Origin: DASQFI01 sp963780895
GTDB taxonomy: Bacteria > Acidobacteriota > Vicinamibacteria > Vicinamibacterales > SCN-69-37
Reading direction: 5' to 3'
Assembly (NCBI GenBank): GCA_963780895.1
Contig: CAWAEG010000001.1
Span: 1,302,001-1,366,000 of the forward strand
DNA: 64,000 nt
Position numbers and translations under genes: made by a program
The notes under the pieces: model-generated
The model's database searches: none
What the model saw: only the letters and a program-made list of their open reading frames with translations
Told to the model about the DNA's origin: nothing
Shown: positions 1 through 8,780 of the stretch, piece after piece
How the letters are laid out: every line of letters starts with the position of its first letter
Numbering within the stretch: position 1 is the stretch's first letter

Positions 1-161
1 TGCTGGGCCACGAGGTCGAGCGCTTCTTCGCCGTCACGGGCGGTTCGGACGTCGTACCCCTGCGCCGTGAGGATGCGTTCGAGCAGCTCGAGGTTCGTCT
101 CCAGATCGTCGACCACGAGGATGGTGCCGCCGGGCTTGCCGTTTCTGGGGTCGCGGGTCAT
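1..161 (-). CDS. response regulator receiver domain protein (partial, C-terminus beyond the window)
   Basis: Only the first 53 or so codons are present. Translated from the ATG at 161, the protein has a short leader and then the start of a CheY-like receiver fold: a hydrophobic beta-1 strand followed by the acidic pair (TILVVDDLE), and the alpha-1 pattern ETNLELLERIL. The second half with the phosphoacceptor Asp lies outside the window. Its ATG overlaps the TGA of the upstream hybrid kinase gene by 4 bases (ATGA), so the two are probably translationally coupled and act in one phosphorelay. The output domain, if any, cannot be seen. Confidence 0.75.
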   Translation of the reverse strand, partial: MTRDPRNGKPGGTILVVDDLETNLELLERILTAQGYDVRTARDGEEALDLVAQ

Positions 162-2974
162 CTGCGGGTTCCTCGAGGGTGAGCCTCTTGAAGCTGAGGC
201 GCATTGAGAGGCTTGGCGGCGTCGAGCATTTCGCGCACGCGCCTGCCGAGCGTCGCCGGAGTGAATGGTTTCTGCAGGAAGAGCGCTGGCGGAATGTCCT
301 GCTTGACCGTGCTGTTGGTATAGCCGGACGTGAACAACACCTTGAGTCCGCGCCGCATCGTCTTCAGCCGGGAGGCCAGCTCGCGGCCGCCCATGACCGG
401 CATGACGACGTCCGTGACGACCAGCGAGAGGTCGTGGAGATTGGCGGACGCGATCCGGAGCGCCTGAAGGCCGTTGGCGGCTTCGAGGACACGGTAGCCA
501 TAGCGAGTCAGCGTTTCGCGCGCGAGATCGCGGACGGATGGGTTGTCTTCCACGAGGAGGATCGTCTCCGATCCGTGGAGCGCGCGATCGCCGGCTTCCG
601 ACGCGCCATCCGTGCGCGAGACCTCCGCTTCCACCGCCGGCAGGCACACGATGAGCGTCGAGCCCTGGCCGGGTTCGCTGTCCACGATGATGTTACCTCC
701 CGCCTGCGTGACGATCCCGTACACGGTGGCGAGGCCGAGACCCGTGCCCTTGCCTTGCTCCTTCGTCGTGTAGAACGGCTCGAAGATGTGCGACCGCACC
801 TCGCTGGTCATGCCGTGTCCCGTGTCGCTCACCGCGAGGATGACGTGCGGACCCGTGAGCGGCACCTCGCGGCGCCAGGTCGCCTCGTCGGCGGTGGCGT
901 TGTCCGTCCGGATGGTGAGCGTCCCGCCGTCCGGCATCGCGTCGCGCGCGTTGGTGGCGAGGTTGAGCAGCACCTGTTCGATCTGGCTGCGGTCCGCTTT
1001 CACGGATTTGACGTGTTCGCCGAGCTGGAGCACCAGCATCGTGTCCGCGCCGATCAGGCGCCGCAGAAGCCCCTCGGTCTCGCGGACGACGACGTTCAAA
1101 TCGAGCACGACCGGCTGAACCACCTGCTTGCGGCTGAACGCCAGCAGCTCGCGCGTCAACGCCGCCGCGCTGCGGCCGGCCTTCCGGATGCCCTCGACGT
1201 CGTTGCGGACGCGCGAGCCGGACGGCAGGCTCTCGAGGATCAAGTCCGCGTAACCGAGGATCCCGGTGAGCAGGTTGTTGAAGTCATGCGCGATGCCGCC
1301 GGCCAGCCGGCCGACCGCCTCCATCTTCTGCGCATGACGCAGCTCGTCTTCGCGCTGCCGGAGCGCCTCGGCCGTCTCTTTCCGTTCGGTGATGTCGTGG
1401 ACGAACACCGTGTAGAAGTCATGGCTCGCGGCCGTCCATCTCGACAGCGAGAGCTCGACAGGAACCTCTCGTTCGTCGCGGCTCACCATGCGGAGCTCGA
1501 CCGTGCGCCCCATCCACGGGCTCTCACTCGTCCAGAGGTGCGCGATTTGATCCGCGTGGCGCGTGCGGTCGCTCTGGGAAATCAGCCGCGTGAACGGCAT
1601 GCCCGCGGCCTCGCCCTCGTCGTAGCCGAAGACGGCCTGCGCTCGGAGGTTCCAGAACACGATTTCCCCGCGGCTGTTGACCGAAATAATCGCGTCGTGC
1701 GCTGAGTCGGTCACCGATCGGAACCGTTCGTTCGACTCCCGCAGCCGGGCAGCCTGGCTGGTCGCTTCCTCGTGCCAGTGGCTGAGCGTCACGGTCATGT
1801 GGTTGAACGCTTCGGCCATCGTGCGCGCTTCGGCCGGGCCGTCGACAGGGACGCGGCGGCCCCAATTGCCGCCGGCGATTTCGTGAGCCGCACTCGCGAG
1901 GTCGCGAAGCGGCCGCGTGAGCCGCCGGCTGAGCAGGATCGTGCCGCCGATCGCCACGCCGACGACCCAGACACCGACCCACGCGAGCGCCGTCCGGATC
2001 TGGCTCACCGCGCGCTCGGCCGCCGACCAATTCTTGAGCAGCACGAGCCGGACCGGCGCCACGCCGCTCCGCGATGCCCGCTGTCCGGCCGATTTGTCGG
2101 CCGACACCGTACCGCCGGGCTGGTCCGCGGCCAGCCGGTGCACGTCGGCGACGAACGGCGTGCCGGCGAGCCTCCAGTGCCTCGGAGGGGCGTCAGCCTG
2201 GTCGACGACAGCCGCGTTGTTCTCGAAGAGCGCGGTCAACGCCGCGCGACCCGCCACGGGCATGTTCGAACCGCACACGACGTCGTCGGGACAGACGAAG
2301 GCGACGTCGCCGCGCGTGACCTTCGCCACCTCGTCGGCCAGCGCGTCGTCGAGGCGATAGCCCGCCGTCACCGTTGCGGTCACGTCCTGGCCGGATCGCG
2401 ATGGCTCGGTGACCACGATTGCCGGTCCGTCGGCAAGCGCGACGATGCCCTTCGACGACCGGCCGCTTCGCGCGTGATCAATCACGCTGGATATGGCGGA
2501 GCGGGAGGCCCGGTCGCGCGGAGCGCCGGTCTGCCCGAGCCAGCGGCCGCGCGGATCGGTCACGACGCAGAAGTGAGCGGCGATCTTCCGGCAGAAAGTC
2601 TCGGTGAGATTGACTGGCGGCCCGGCCGATCCATCCGCGGGAATCGCGCCAAGCGACCGGAAGGCCGGAAGCTCGCTGATGAGGCGCAGCTGCCGGCTTG
2701 CGCTCTCGGTGCGCGCCTCCACGAGTCGATCGAACGCGCCGTGCGCCGCGGCGAGGTCCTCTCGCGCGCGATCGAGCGAGTAGTTGTTGACGACGCCGAT
2801 CGTCGAGGCGAGAACGGCGCCCAGTGCGAGGCCCGCGACAATCGGGACGCCGAGCAAGACACGTGCTTCGAGCCGCCAGTGCCACGGCAGCGAGAGAGGA
2901 GAACGAGACAGTGGCCCTGTGGTTGCTCGCACCTTTTGGGTAAAACGTGGGACCAAACGCAAAGGACGCGCCAC
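158..2974 (-). CDS. hybrid sensor histidine kinase (TM-sensor-TM-HAMP-PAS-HisKA-HATPase-REC)
   Basis: A membrane-bound hybrid kinase of 938 residues. A first membrane helix lies at about 38-62, an extracytoplasmic sensor region at about 63-325 and a second helix at about 329-348. A HAMP linker follows (about 349-402), then a PAS domain (about 413-530) and a dimerisation domain with phospho-His 563 in the motif GGIAHDFNNLL. The ATPase domain (about 650-780) has an N box NLATNARD and the G box SDTGHG. A C-terminal receiver (about 803-920) has the acidic pair at 809-810 and phosphoacceptor Asp 855 (VVTDVVMP). The signal is unknown. The start is a GTG at 2974; a GTG 14 codons later is an alternative. 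The gene overlaps the following response-regulator gene by 4 bases. Confidence 0.88.
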   Translation of the reverse strand: MARPLRLVPRFTQKVRATTGPLSRSPLSLPWHWRLEARVLLGVPIVAGLALGAVLASTIGVVNNYSLDRAREDLAAAHGAFDRLVEARTESASRQLRLISELPAFRSLGAIPADGSAGPPVNLTETFCRKIAAHFCVVTDPRGRWLGQTGAPRDRASRSAISSVIDHARSGRSSKGIVALADGPAIVVTEPSRSGQDVTATVTAGYRLDDALADEVAKVTRGDVAFVCPDDVVCGSNMPVAGRAALTALFENNAAVVDQADAPPRHWRLAGTPFVADVHRLAADQPGGTVSADKSAGQRASRSGVAPVRLVLLKNWSAAERAVSQIRTALAWVGVWVVGVAIGGTILLSRRLTRPLRDLASAAHEIAGGNWGRRVPVDGPAEARTMAEAFNHMTVTLSHWHEEATSQAARLRESNERFRSVTDSAHDAIISVNSRGEIVFWNLRAQAVFGYDEGEAAGMPFTRLISQSDRTRHADQIAHLWTSESPWMGRTVELRMVSRDEREVPVELSLSRWTAASHDFYTVFVHDITERKETAEALRQREDELRHAQKMEAVGRLAGGIAHDFNNLLTGILGYADLILESLPSGSRVRNDVEGIRKAGRSAAALTRELLAFSRKQVVQPVVLDLNVVVRETEGLLRRLIGADTMLVLQLGEHVKSVKADRSQIEQVLLNLATNARDAMPDGGTLTIRTDNATADEATWRREVPLTGPHVILAVSDTGHGMTSEVRSHIFEPFYTTKEQGKGTGLGLATVYGIVTQAGGNIIVDSEPGQGSTLIVCLPAVEAEVSRTDGASEAGDRALHGSETILLVEDNPSVRDLARETLTRYGYRVLEAANGLQALRIASANLHDLSLVVTDVVMPVMGGRELASRLKTMRRGLKVLFTSGYTNSTVKQDIPPALFLQKPFTPATLGRRVREMLDAAKPLNAPQLQEAHPRGTRR

Positions 2975-2991
2975 GCACGATCTGGAGGGTG

Positions 2992-3006
2992 ACCGTTATA
3001 ACCGGT
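2992..3006. promoter_or_regulatory. small inverted repeat in the divergent kinase/epimerase spacer
   Basis: Between the divergent kinase and epimerase genes is a short dyad with arms ACCG and CGGT around an AT-rich TTATAA core. In this GC-rich spacer it could be an operator or a -10-like element. It is short enough to be chance, and no matching -35 element was convincing. Confidence 0.2.
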
Positions 3007-3097
3007 GTCATCTGACAAGATGATTGGCGTCAAGCCGGCTGGCGATCACACAAATCGACCTTGATTACGTTTCTTGTATGTTGAGCAGGACGGCGTC

Positions 3098-4087
3098 ATG
3101 ACGTTCCTGCTCACCGGAGCGACCGGATTCGTCGGAGGCGAGCTCGCGCGCGAGCTGGTTGCCGCGCGTCATCAGGTGCGCGCCGTCGTGCGATCACCCG
3201 ACAAAGCTCGCGATCTCGCCGCCATCGGAGTCGAGATTTATCGCGGCGACGTGACAGAACAAGAATCGATGCGCCAGCCGATGTCCGGCGTGGATGGTGT
3301 CTATCACGTCGCGGGCTGGTACAAGATCGGGACGCGAGACAAAAGCGATGCGGCCCTGATCAACGTCGACGGCACGCGTCACGTCCTCGAGCTGGCCTCG
3401 GAGCTTGGCATCCCGCGGATCGTCTACACCAGCACGCTTGCGGTGAACTCCGACACGCGCGGCCGCGTTGTCGACGAATCGTACCGGTTCACGGGACATC
3501 ACATCTCGGTTTATGACCAGACCAAGGCCGATGCGCACCGCGTGGCGGAGGATTTCATCGCGCGCGGCCTGCCGGTTGTCATCGTCCAGCCAGGATTGAT
3601 CTACGGCGCCGGCGATACGAGCGGACTGCGGACGCTCCTTCTCGATTACCTGCAACGCAAATTGCCGGTGGTTCCGAAACAGACCGCGTTCGCGTGGGCG
3701 CACGTCCAGGACGTCGCTCGCGGGCACATGCTGGCGATGGAAAAGGGCCAGCCTGGACGGAATTACTTCATCTGCGGTCCGGTGCACACGCTCGTCGATG
3801 GGCTGGAGATCGCGCAGTCGATCACCGGCATTCCCGCACCGCGATGGCGTGTCGGTCCCGGTCCCTTGAAAGTGATGTCCGCGACGATGGCGATGGTGGA
3901 AAACCTGGTGACGCTCCCGCCGGCGTACACTTCCGAAGGGCTTCGAATCGTGGCGGGCGTGACCTACATCGGCAACAACGCTCGAGCGCGCAATGAGCTT
4001 GGGTGGCGCGTGCGGCCGCTGCGGGACGGTCTGATGGAAACACTGCGGCACGAGATGACGCTGCTCGGTATGTCGCCGCGATTCTGA
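3098..4087 (+). CDS. extended SDR: NAD(P)-dependent epimerase/dehydratase
   Basis: An extended short-chain dehydrogenase/reductase of 329 residues. The N-terminal Rossmann motif TGATGFVGG (residues 6-14) binds NAD(P). The Ser-Thr region YTSTLAV (about 110-116) and Tyr139/Lys143 in YDQTK form the catalytic set. Overall form resembles dihydroflavonol-reductase-like and hopanoid-associated HpnA-like sugar epimerases, but the substrate cannot be read from the sequence. The ATG at 3098 is preferred over an in-frame TTG 24 bases upstream: it starts directly on the beta-1 strand and has a purine-rich GAGCAGGA 7 bases upstream. It is transcribed divergently from the histidine kinase and appears monocistronic. 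Confidence 0.85.
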   Translation: MTFLLTGATGFVGGELARELVAARHQVRAVVRSPDKARDLAAIGVEIYRGDVTEQESMRQPMSGVDGVYHVAGWYKIGTRDKSDAALINVDGTRHVLELASELGIPRIVYTSTLAVNSDTRGRVVDESYRFTGHHISVYDQTKADAHRVAEDFIARGLPVVIVQPGLIYGAGDTSGLRTLLLDYLQRKLPVVPKQTAFAWAHVQDVARGHMLAMEKGQPGRNYFICGPVHTLVDGLEIAQSITGIPAPRWRVGPGPLKVMSATMAMVENLVTLPPAYTSEGLRIVAGVTYIGNNARARNELGWRVRPLRDGLMETLRHEMTLLGMSPRF

Positions 4088-4267
4088 GCGGTTGCTTCAG
4101 CGTCTGGTGGAGGGCACGCTGGATCCTGTCCCCTCGCATCCGCGGTGTCACCGCGCGGCCACATGGGCTCACGCTGGGATCACGCCGGCGTCAGCATCGG
4201 CGTAGAGTTCGGTCTGGCACAGGCATTGCCAGTGCGTCTCACAGCTACACCTGCGGAGGGTTCTCAC

Positions 4268-5320
4268 GTGAATCGCTCAAAGTCGTGGATGCCTGTTCTT
4301 GTCGCCGCGACCGCGTTCGTGCTGACGGCGTGGTCCAGTCCGGCCAGCGCCCAGTGGCGAGGTCACGTCCACGGCCCTGTAATGCGACCGGTCGTGTACG
4401 TCGGCGGCGGCTTCGGATACCCCGGTTTCTTTTTCTATAACCCCTGGTATTGGCGGCCGTACGGCCCGTGGGGGCCGTACGGACCGTATGCCCCCTACGG
4501 ACCGTATGCCCCCTACGGACCCTATGCCCGCTACGGACCCTATGGTCCCTACGGACCCTACGGTTACGATGGCCTGACGTCATCGCTTCGCATCGAGATG
4601 TCTCCGCGTGAAGCCGAGGTGTTCGTGGATGGCTACGCCGCGGGCACCGTCGATGACTTCGACGGGATCTTCCAGCGGCTGCATCTCAGTCCCGGCGCCC
4701 ACGAGATTACGATTCACCTCGCCGGGTATCGAACGATCCGTGAGCATCGTTACTTCCATCCGGGGTCAACCGAAAAGATGCGCGGGACCCTGGAGCCGCT
4801 CGCGCCGGGAGAAACCGAGGCCCCCCGGCCACAGCCGTCGACGCCTCCCGCGGATCGGCAGGGCCCGCCGACAGCTCGCCGTTACGAACCGGAACGGGAG
4901 CACGAACGCAGGCCCGAGACCCCGCCCGCCAGGTTCGGCACGCTCGCGCTGCGCGTGCTGCCCGGCGCCGCGGAGTTGATCGTGGACGGCGAGAAGTGGG
5001 CGGTGCCCGCGGGCGAGGAACGGACGGCGATTCGCCTGCCCGAAGGGCGGCACCGAATCGAGATCCAGAAGGAAGGCTACGCGAAGTACGTCGAGGAGAT
5101 TCTGATCCGCCGCGATTACACGCTCACGCTGAACGTGAGTCTGGTAAGGGGACGGGTCTCGACTGTGGAAAACTCCGGGGACACGGTGGTCGAATTCTTC
5201 TTGGCAAAGCCCCCGGAGTTTTCCACAATCGACACCCGTCCCCATGGACCGACGGGATTTTCTTCGTGCCGGCGCGGCCGCGCTGTCGGCCGGTTGGGCT
5301 CACCGTTCGCAGCGTCCTGA
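4268..5320 (+). CDS. exported PEGA-domain protein with Tyr/Gly/Pro repeats
   Basis: An exported protein of 350 residues with a signal peptide ending near SPASAQ. A GTG start at 4268 is chosen because GCGGAGGG lies 7 bases upstream; the reading frame is open further upstream but without exported character. After the signal comes a Tyr-Gly-Pro-rich stretch (about residues 56-102), then two PEGA-type beta domains (about 105-180 and 215-290), as found in surface or cell-wall-associated proteins. A low-complexity Pro/Arg/Glu linker separates them. The recognisable protein ends near residue 293 (LTLNVSLV). The remaining 57 or so residues are encoded by a long palindrome and by bases of the next gene in another frame, so the native stop was probably lost. 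Confidence 0.72.
   Translation: MNRSKSWMPVLVAATAFVLTAWSSPASAQWRGHVHGPVMRPVVYVGGGFGYPGFFFYNPWYWRPYGPWGPYGPYAPYGPYAPYGPYARYGPYGPYGPYGYDGLTSSLRIEMSPREAEVFVDGYAAGTVDDFDGIFQRLHLSPGAHEITIHLAGYRTIREHRYFHPGSTEKMRGTLEPLAPGETEAPRPQPSTPPADRQGPPTARRYEPEREHERRPETPPARFGTLALRVLPGAAELIVDGEKWAVPAGEERTAIRLPEGRHRIEIQKEGYAKYVEEILIRRDYTLTLNVSLVRGRVSTVENSGDTVVEFFLAKPPEFSTIDTRPHGPTGFSSCRRGRAVGRLGSPFAAS
4452..4564 (+). repeat. in-gene tandem repeat encoding (Y-G/A-P) units
   Basis: Imperfect tandem units of about 12 to 24 bases (CCGTACGGACC, CCCTACGGACC and variants) encode repeating YGPYGP, YAPYGP and YARYGP peptides in the PEGA protein. Copies differ mainly at third codon positions, so the peptide repeat appears to be maintained. 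Spacing is short and there are no unique spacers, so it is not a CRISPR. Confidence 0.75.
5148..5243. repeat. long inverted repeat (33-bp arms) ending at the GH29 start codon
   Basis: The arms at 5148-5180 and 5211-5243 match at 31 of 33 positions and enclose 30 bases. The first 14 bases of the left arm (GGGGACGGGTCTCG) recur exactly in a second palindrome at 29085. The left arm lies inside the C-terminus of the PEGA reading frame, and the right arm ends one base before the ATG of the fucosidase gene. It reads like an inserted palindromic element rather than a terminator, since no T tract follows. Confidence 0.8.
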
Positions 5321-6623
5321 CGCGAGCCGTTCGCGTCCCCGGCCCACCGCTGCCCAGCTCGCCTGGCAGCGCGACGAGCTCGCCCTCTTCATCCATTTCG
5401 GCGTCAACACATTCACGGATCGGGAGTGGGGTGACGGCCGCGAGGATCCGGCGATCTTCGCGCCCGCCCGGCTCGACGCGCGGCAATGGGCGAGCGCGGC
5501 GCGTGCCGGCGGATTCCGCGCGATGGTGCTCACCGCCAAACACCATGACGGATTCTGCCTCTGGCCGAGCCGCACGACGTCGCACACGGTCGCGCGTAGT
5601 CCCTGGCGCACCGGCGCCGGCGACGTCGTCCGCGAATTCGTCGATGCGTGCCGCGCCGAGCGGCTTCGTCCGGGCCTCTATCTCTCGCCGTGGGATCGCA
5701 ACAACCCGGCGTACGGCGACTCGCCGCGCTACAACGATCTCTACTGCGAGCAGCTCACCGAGTTGCTGACCAACTACGGTCCACTCGCGGAGGTCTGGTT
5801 CGACGGTGCGAACGGCGAAGGGCCGAACGGCAAGAAGCAGGAGTACGACTGGCCGAGGGTCTGGGCACTCGTGCGGAAACTGCAACCGAACGCCGTGATG
5901 TTTTCCGATGCGGGTCCCGACGTGCGATGGTGCGGCAACGAACACGGATCGGCGGGAGAGCCGAACTGGTCCATGGTCGATCCGTCCGCGGTTCCATATC
6001 CAGGTATTTCGGGGCGGCGGGTGATTGCGTCGCTCCAGCATGGTGACCCGGCGGGCACGGTGTGGCGGCCGGCCGAAGCCGACACCTCGATCAGGCCTGG
6101 CTGGTTTTACCATCCGGCCGAAGACGCACGCGTGCTGAGCGTGGACGCCCTCGTTGACCTTTATTACCGGTCAGTGGGCCGCAACGCGAAGCTGCTGCTC
6201 AACGTGCCGCCCACGCGCGACGGCTTGCTCCACCGGACCGATGTTGCCCGGCTCGCCGAGTTCGCCGGGCGCCTGGACACGCTTTTCGCAAACGATCTCG
6301 CCGCAGGTCAGCCCGTCACCTGGTGGCGGACCAGCGACCGGACGGCGAGGGCGGAAGTGGTACTTCGGCGGCCCGTGACACCGACGAAGGTCCGGCTCGA
6401 AGAGCCGATCGAGCTCGGTCAAAGCGTCGCCGCCTACTCAGTCCATGCATCGGAAGACGATCTGACCTGGCGGGTCTGTGCAACGGGCAGCACGATCGGC
6501 TATGCCCGTATCGACCTGCCCAGCTCTCTGTCGAGGGTTCGTCGAGTACGCGTGATGATCGAAGATGCCGTGGCGCCACCCGAGCCCATCCGCATCCAGG
6601 TGTTCGACGGACCTGTGCTTTAG
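5244..6623 (+). CDS. alpha-L-fucosidase-like glycoside hydrolase, family GH29
   Basis: Predicted exported retaining glycosidase of 459 residues. The N-terminus MDRRDFLRAGAAAL looks like a twin-arginine signal. The GH29 barrel follows with hallmark stretches FIHFGVNTF (about 49-57) and LTAKHHDGFCLWPS (about 96-109). The nucleophile is Asp187 in EVWFDGANG. The C-terminal 110 or so residues form a beta-rich accessory region. The substrate is probably an alpha-L-fucoside released from glycans. The ATG sits directly behind a 33-bp palindrome arm, so there is no free Shine-Dalgarno; translation may be leaderless or coupled to the overlapping PEGA reading frame, which stops at 5320. Confidence 0.85.
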   Translation: MDRRDFLRAGAAALSAGWAHRSQRPDASRSRPRPTAAQLAWQRDELALFIHFGVNTFTDREWGDGREDPAIFAPARLDARQWASAARAGGFRAMVLTAKHHDGFCLWPSRTTSHTVARSPWRTGAGDVVREFVDACRAERLRPGLYLSPWDRNNPAYGDSPRYNDLYCEQLTELLTNYGPLAEVWFDGANGEGPNGKKQEYDWPRVWALVRKLQPNAVMFSDAGPDVRWCGNEHGSAGEPNWSMVDPSAVPYPGISGRRVIASLQHGDPAGTVWRPAEADTSIRPGWFYHPAEDARVLSVDALVDLYYRSVGRNAKLLLNVPPTRDGLLHRTDVARLAEFAGRLDTLFANDLAAGQPVTWWRTSDRTARAEVVLRRPVTPTKVRLEEPIELGQSVAAYSVHASEDDLTWRVCATGSTIGYARIDLPSSLSRVRRVRVMIEDAVAPPEPIRIQVFDGPVL

Positions 6624-6741
6624 CAGGTTGCGCTGGCCATTTTTCGTCGAAAACTCGACGATTTCTGGGCACGCCTGGTCACGCATCTCGAACGCCTGCG
6701 CATACTGGACGTCAACTTTTGGCCGCTGGACCCGTAGTGTG

Positions 6742-6756
6742 GAGGGCTACGCCCTC
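6742..6756 (+). terminator. short GC hairpin downstream of the GH29 gene
   Basis: GAGGGC-TAC-GCCCTC is a perfect 6-bp stem with a 3-base loop, followed within a few bases by GCTTTTAT. It lies between the fucosidase and peroxiredoxin genes and could be a weak intrinsic terminator. The T tract is short and imperfect. Confidence 0.3.
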
Positions 6757-6825
6757 GTGATAGCTTTTATGGTTTTGGCGACGGTCCATCCCGCCAAACA
6801 GGTCACGACGCAGGAGGCAATCGCA

Positions 6826-7485
6826 ATGGCTCTACAAATCGCAGGAACCGCACCAGACTTCGAAGCCGAAACCACCGAGGGCCGCATCAAGTTCCACGAC
6901 TGGATTGGCGACTCGTGGGCCGTCCTGTTCTCGCATCCGAAAGACTTCACGCCGGTGTGCACGACCGAGCTCGGCTACATGGCGAAGTTGAAGCCGGAAT
7001 TCGAGAAACGCAACACCAAGATCATCGGTCTCAGCGTGGACTCGGTGGAGAACCACAAGAAGTGGTCGAACGACATCAAGGAGACGCAGGGTCAGGCGCC
7101 GAACTACCCGATGATCGGCGACACCGACCTCTCGATCTCGAAGCTGTACGGCATGCTGCCGGCCGACACCGTCGGCACGTGCGAGGGCCGCACGCCGGCC
7201 GACAACCAGACGGTGCGCAACGTGCTCGTGATCGGGCCGGATAAGAAGGTCAAGCTGATGATCGCGTATCCCATGACCACCGGGCGCAACTTCGACGAGG
7301 TGCTGCGGGTGCTCGACTCGCTGCAACTCACGGCGAAACACAAGGTCGCCACGCCCGTGAACTGGAAGCAGGGCGACGATGTGATCATCGCCGGATCTGT
7401 GTCAGATGACGACGCGAAGAAGACATACCCGCAAGGCTGGAAATCGCCGCGGCCGTACATTCGGATTGTCCCGCAGCCGAAGTAG
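6826..7485 (+). CDS. 1-Cys peroxiredoxin (Prx6 type)
   Basis: A thiol peroxidase of 219 residues, the usual length of the Prx6 subfamily. It reduces hydrogen peroxide, organic peroxides and peroxynitrite in the cytoplasm. The peroxidatic Cys45 lies in the motif HPKDFTPVCTTE. Further family stretches are IGLSVDSVENHKKW, PMIGDTDLSISKLYGML and the C-terminal dimerisation part ending near PQGWKSPRPYIR. The ATG at 6826 is preceded by AGGAGG with 8 bases spacing; longer in-frame starts upstream lack such a site. It stands alone between a possible terminator and a repeat-rich spacer. Confidence 0.93.
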   Translation: MALQIAGTAPDFEAETTEGRIKFHDWIGDSWAVLFSHPKDFTPVCTTELGYMAKLKPEFEKRNTKIIGLSVDSVENHKKWSNDIKETQGQAPNYPMIGDTDLSISKLYGMLPADTVGTCEGRTPADNQTVRNVLVIGPDKKVKLMIAYPMTTGRNFDEVLRVLDSLQLTAKHKVATPVNWKQGDDVIIAGSVSDDDAKKTYPQGWKSPRPYIRIVPQPK

Positions 7486-7489
7486 GACA

Positions 7490-7580
7490 CTGTCGTTCCG
7501 GAGTTCGCGAGCCTCGCCGTAGCTCGAAGACCGGAGGCGGGAACCCCGACCCGGAACCCCGGAACCACTCGCGAATCCAC
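7490..7580. repeat. degenerate GGTTCCGG-word repeat with a dispersed CGCCGTAGCTCGAAG motif
   Basis: The spacer after the peroxiredoxin gene contains GTTCCGGAGTTCGCGAG and, inverted, CCCCGGAACCACTCGCGAA. Between them, at 7507-7545, is the segment GAGCCTCGCCGTAGCTCGAA plus CGGAGGCG and GAACCC. The same segment occurs in reverse orientation at 57881-57920. It reads as a dispersed palindromic element. Confidence 0.6.
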
Positions 7581-7610
7581 TTCGGTCAGCCCTCGATCCC
7601 CGGAGCGCCC

Positions 7611-8774
7611 ATGAACCGTCTGCTACGAGCTCTCGCGTGTGTCGCAGTCCTCTCGCTGGCCTTTTTCAGCTCCGCCTGCGCGAGGAGCAACCCTGAAACC
7701 GCTTCGGCCTCCTCATCGGCCAACGGCACGACGCGAACCTATTACATCGCCGCTGAAGACTCTGAGTGGGACTACGCGCCGACCGGCTCGAACCAGATGG
7801 AAGGCCGTCCCTTCCAGGACGTCGAGAAGTCATTCATGGAGGCCGGGCCGACGGTCATCGGACGGAAAGCGAAGAAGGCGCTGTACGTCGAATACACCGA
7901 CGACACCTTCAAGACACGGAAGACGCGGCCCGTCGAATGGGAACACCTCGGGTTTCTCGGTCCGCTGATCCGCGCGCAGGTCGGCGACACGATCCGCGTC
8001 GTCTTCCGGAACAACGCCCGATTCCCCGCCAGCCTCCATCCGCACGGCGTGTCGTACAAGAAGGACTCCGAGGGCGCGCACTACAACGACGGCACGAGCG
8101 GCGGCGACAAGGCGGATGACGGCGTGCCGACCGGAGGGACGCACCTCTACACATGGCCCGTGCCCGAGCGCGCCGGCCCCACCGAACACGAAGGCAGCTC
8201 CGCGTTCTGGATGTATCACTCGCACGTGGACGAGATCCGCGACGTCGCGACCGGTCTGATCGGGCCCATGATCATCACCAGGCGCGGCGTCCAGCTTCGG
8301 CCCGACGGGTCGCCGATGGATGTGGACCGCGAGCTCGTGGCGGGCTTCATCGAGGTGGACGAGAACCAGAGCTGGTATCTGGAAGAGAACATCAAGACCT
8401 ACGCGACCAATCCGACAGCGGTGAAAATCGCCAGGAGTCCGTTCGGAGACATCGCCGCCGTGCCGGATTTCGGCATGTACTTTCGTGAGACCATCAACGG
8501 CTTTACGTACGGCCACACGCCCGGTCTCTCCACGAAGGTCGGCGCGCGCACGCGGTGGTACATCATGTCGTCGACCAATTTCGAGATCCACGCGCCGCAC
8601 TGGCACGGCAACGTCGTCACGTCGAACCACATGCGGACCGATGTGGGGACGCTCCTGCCAATGGGCATGTTCGTCGCGGACATGATGCCGGACAATCCCG
8701 GCAAGTGGTTCTTCCACTGCCACGTCTCCACGCACCTCCGCGCGGGCATGCAGGCAACGTATCTGGTTCAGTAA
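7611..8774 (+). CDS. multicopper oxidase, probable lipoprotein
   Basis: A cupredoxin-type multicopper oxidase of 387 residues with a lipobox-like end to its signal (FFSSAC, Cys23), so probably anchored outside the cytoplasm. All four copper motifs are visible: HPHG (143-146), HSH (203-205), HAPHWHG (327-333) and HCHVSTHLRAGM (369-380). These supply ligands for the trinuclear centre and for the type 1 site (His327, Cys370, His375, Met380). The length and motif spacing fit a short, two-domain, ceruloplasmin/nitrite-reductase-like form rather than a three-domain laccase. The substrate may be a metal ion or a phenol. The following amidohydrolase gene starts 6 bases after its stop, so the two form an operon. 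Confidence 0.87.
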   Translation: MNRLLRALACVAVLSLAFFSSACARSNPETASASSSANGTTRTYYIAAEDSEWDYAPTGSNQMEGRPFQDVEKSFMEAGPTVIGRKAKKALYVEYTDDTFKTRKTRPVEWEHLGFLGPLIRAQVGDTIRVVFRNNARFPASLHPHGVSYKKDSEGAHYNDGTSGGDKADDGVPTGGTHLYTWPVPERAGPTEHEGSSAFWMYHSHVDEIRDVATGLIGPMIITRRGVQLRPDGSPMDVDRELVAGFIEVDENQSWYLEENIKTYATNPTAVKIARSPFGDIAAVPDFGMYFRETINGFTYGHTPGLSTKVGARTRWYIMSSTNFEIHAPHWHGNVVTSNHMRTDVGTLLPMGMFVADMMPDNPGKWFFHCHVSTHLRAGMQATYLVQ

Positions 8775-8780
8775 AGGTTC

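Noticed and set aside
1772..2992. Plus-strand open frame opposite the hybrid kinase
   Set aside because: Arg-rich shadow of the sensor region; no start site or recognisable domain.
4452..4564. CRISPR-like array
   Set aside because: The repeats are in frame, lack spacers and encode a regular peptide.
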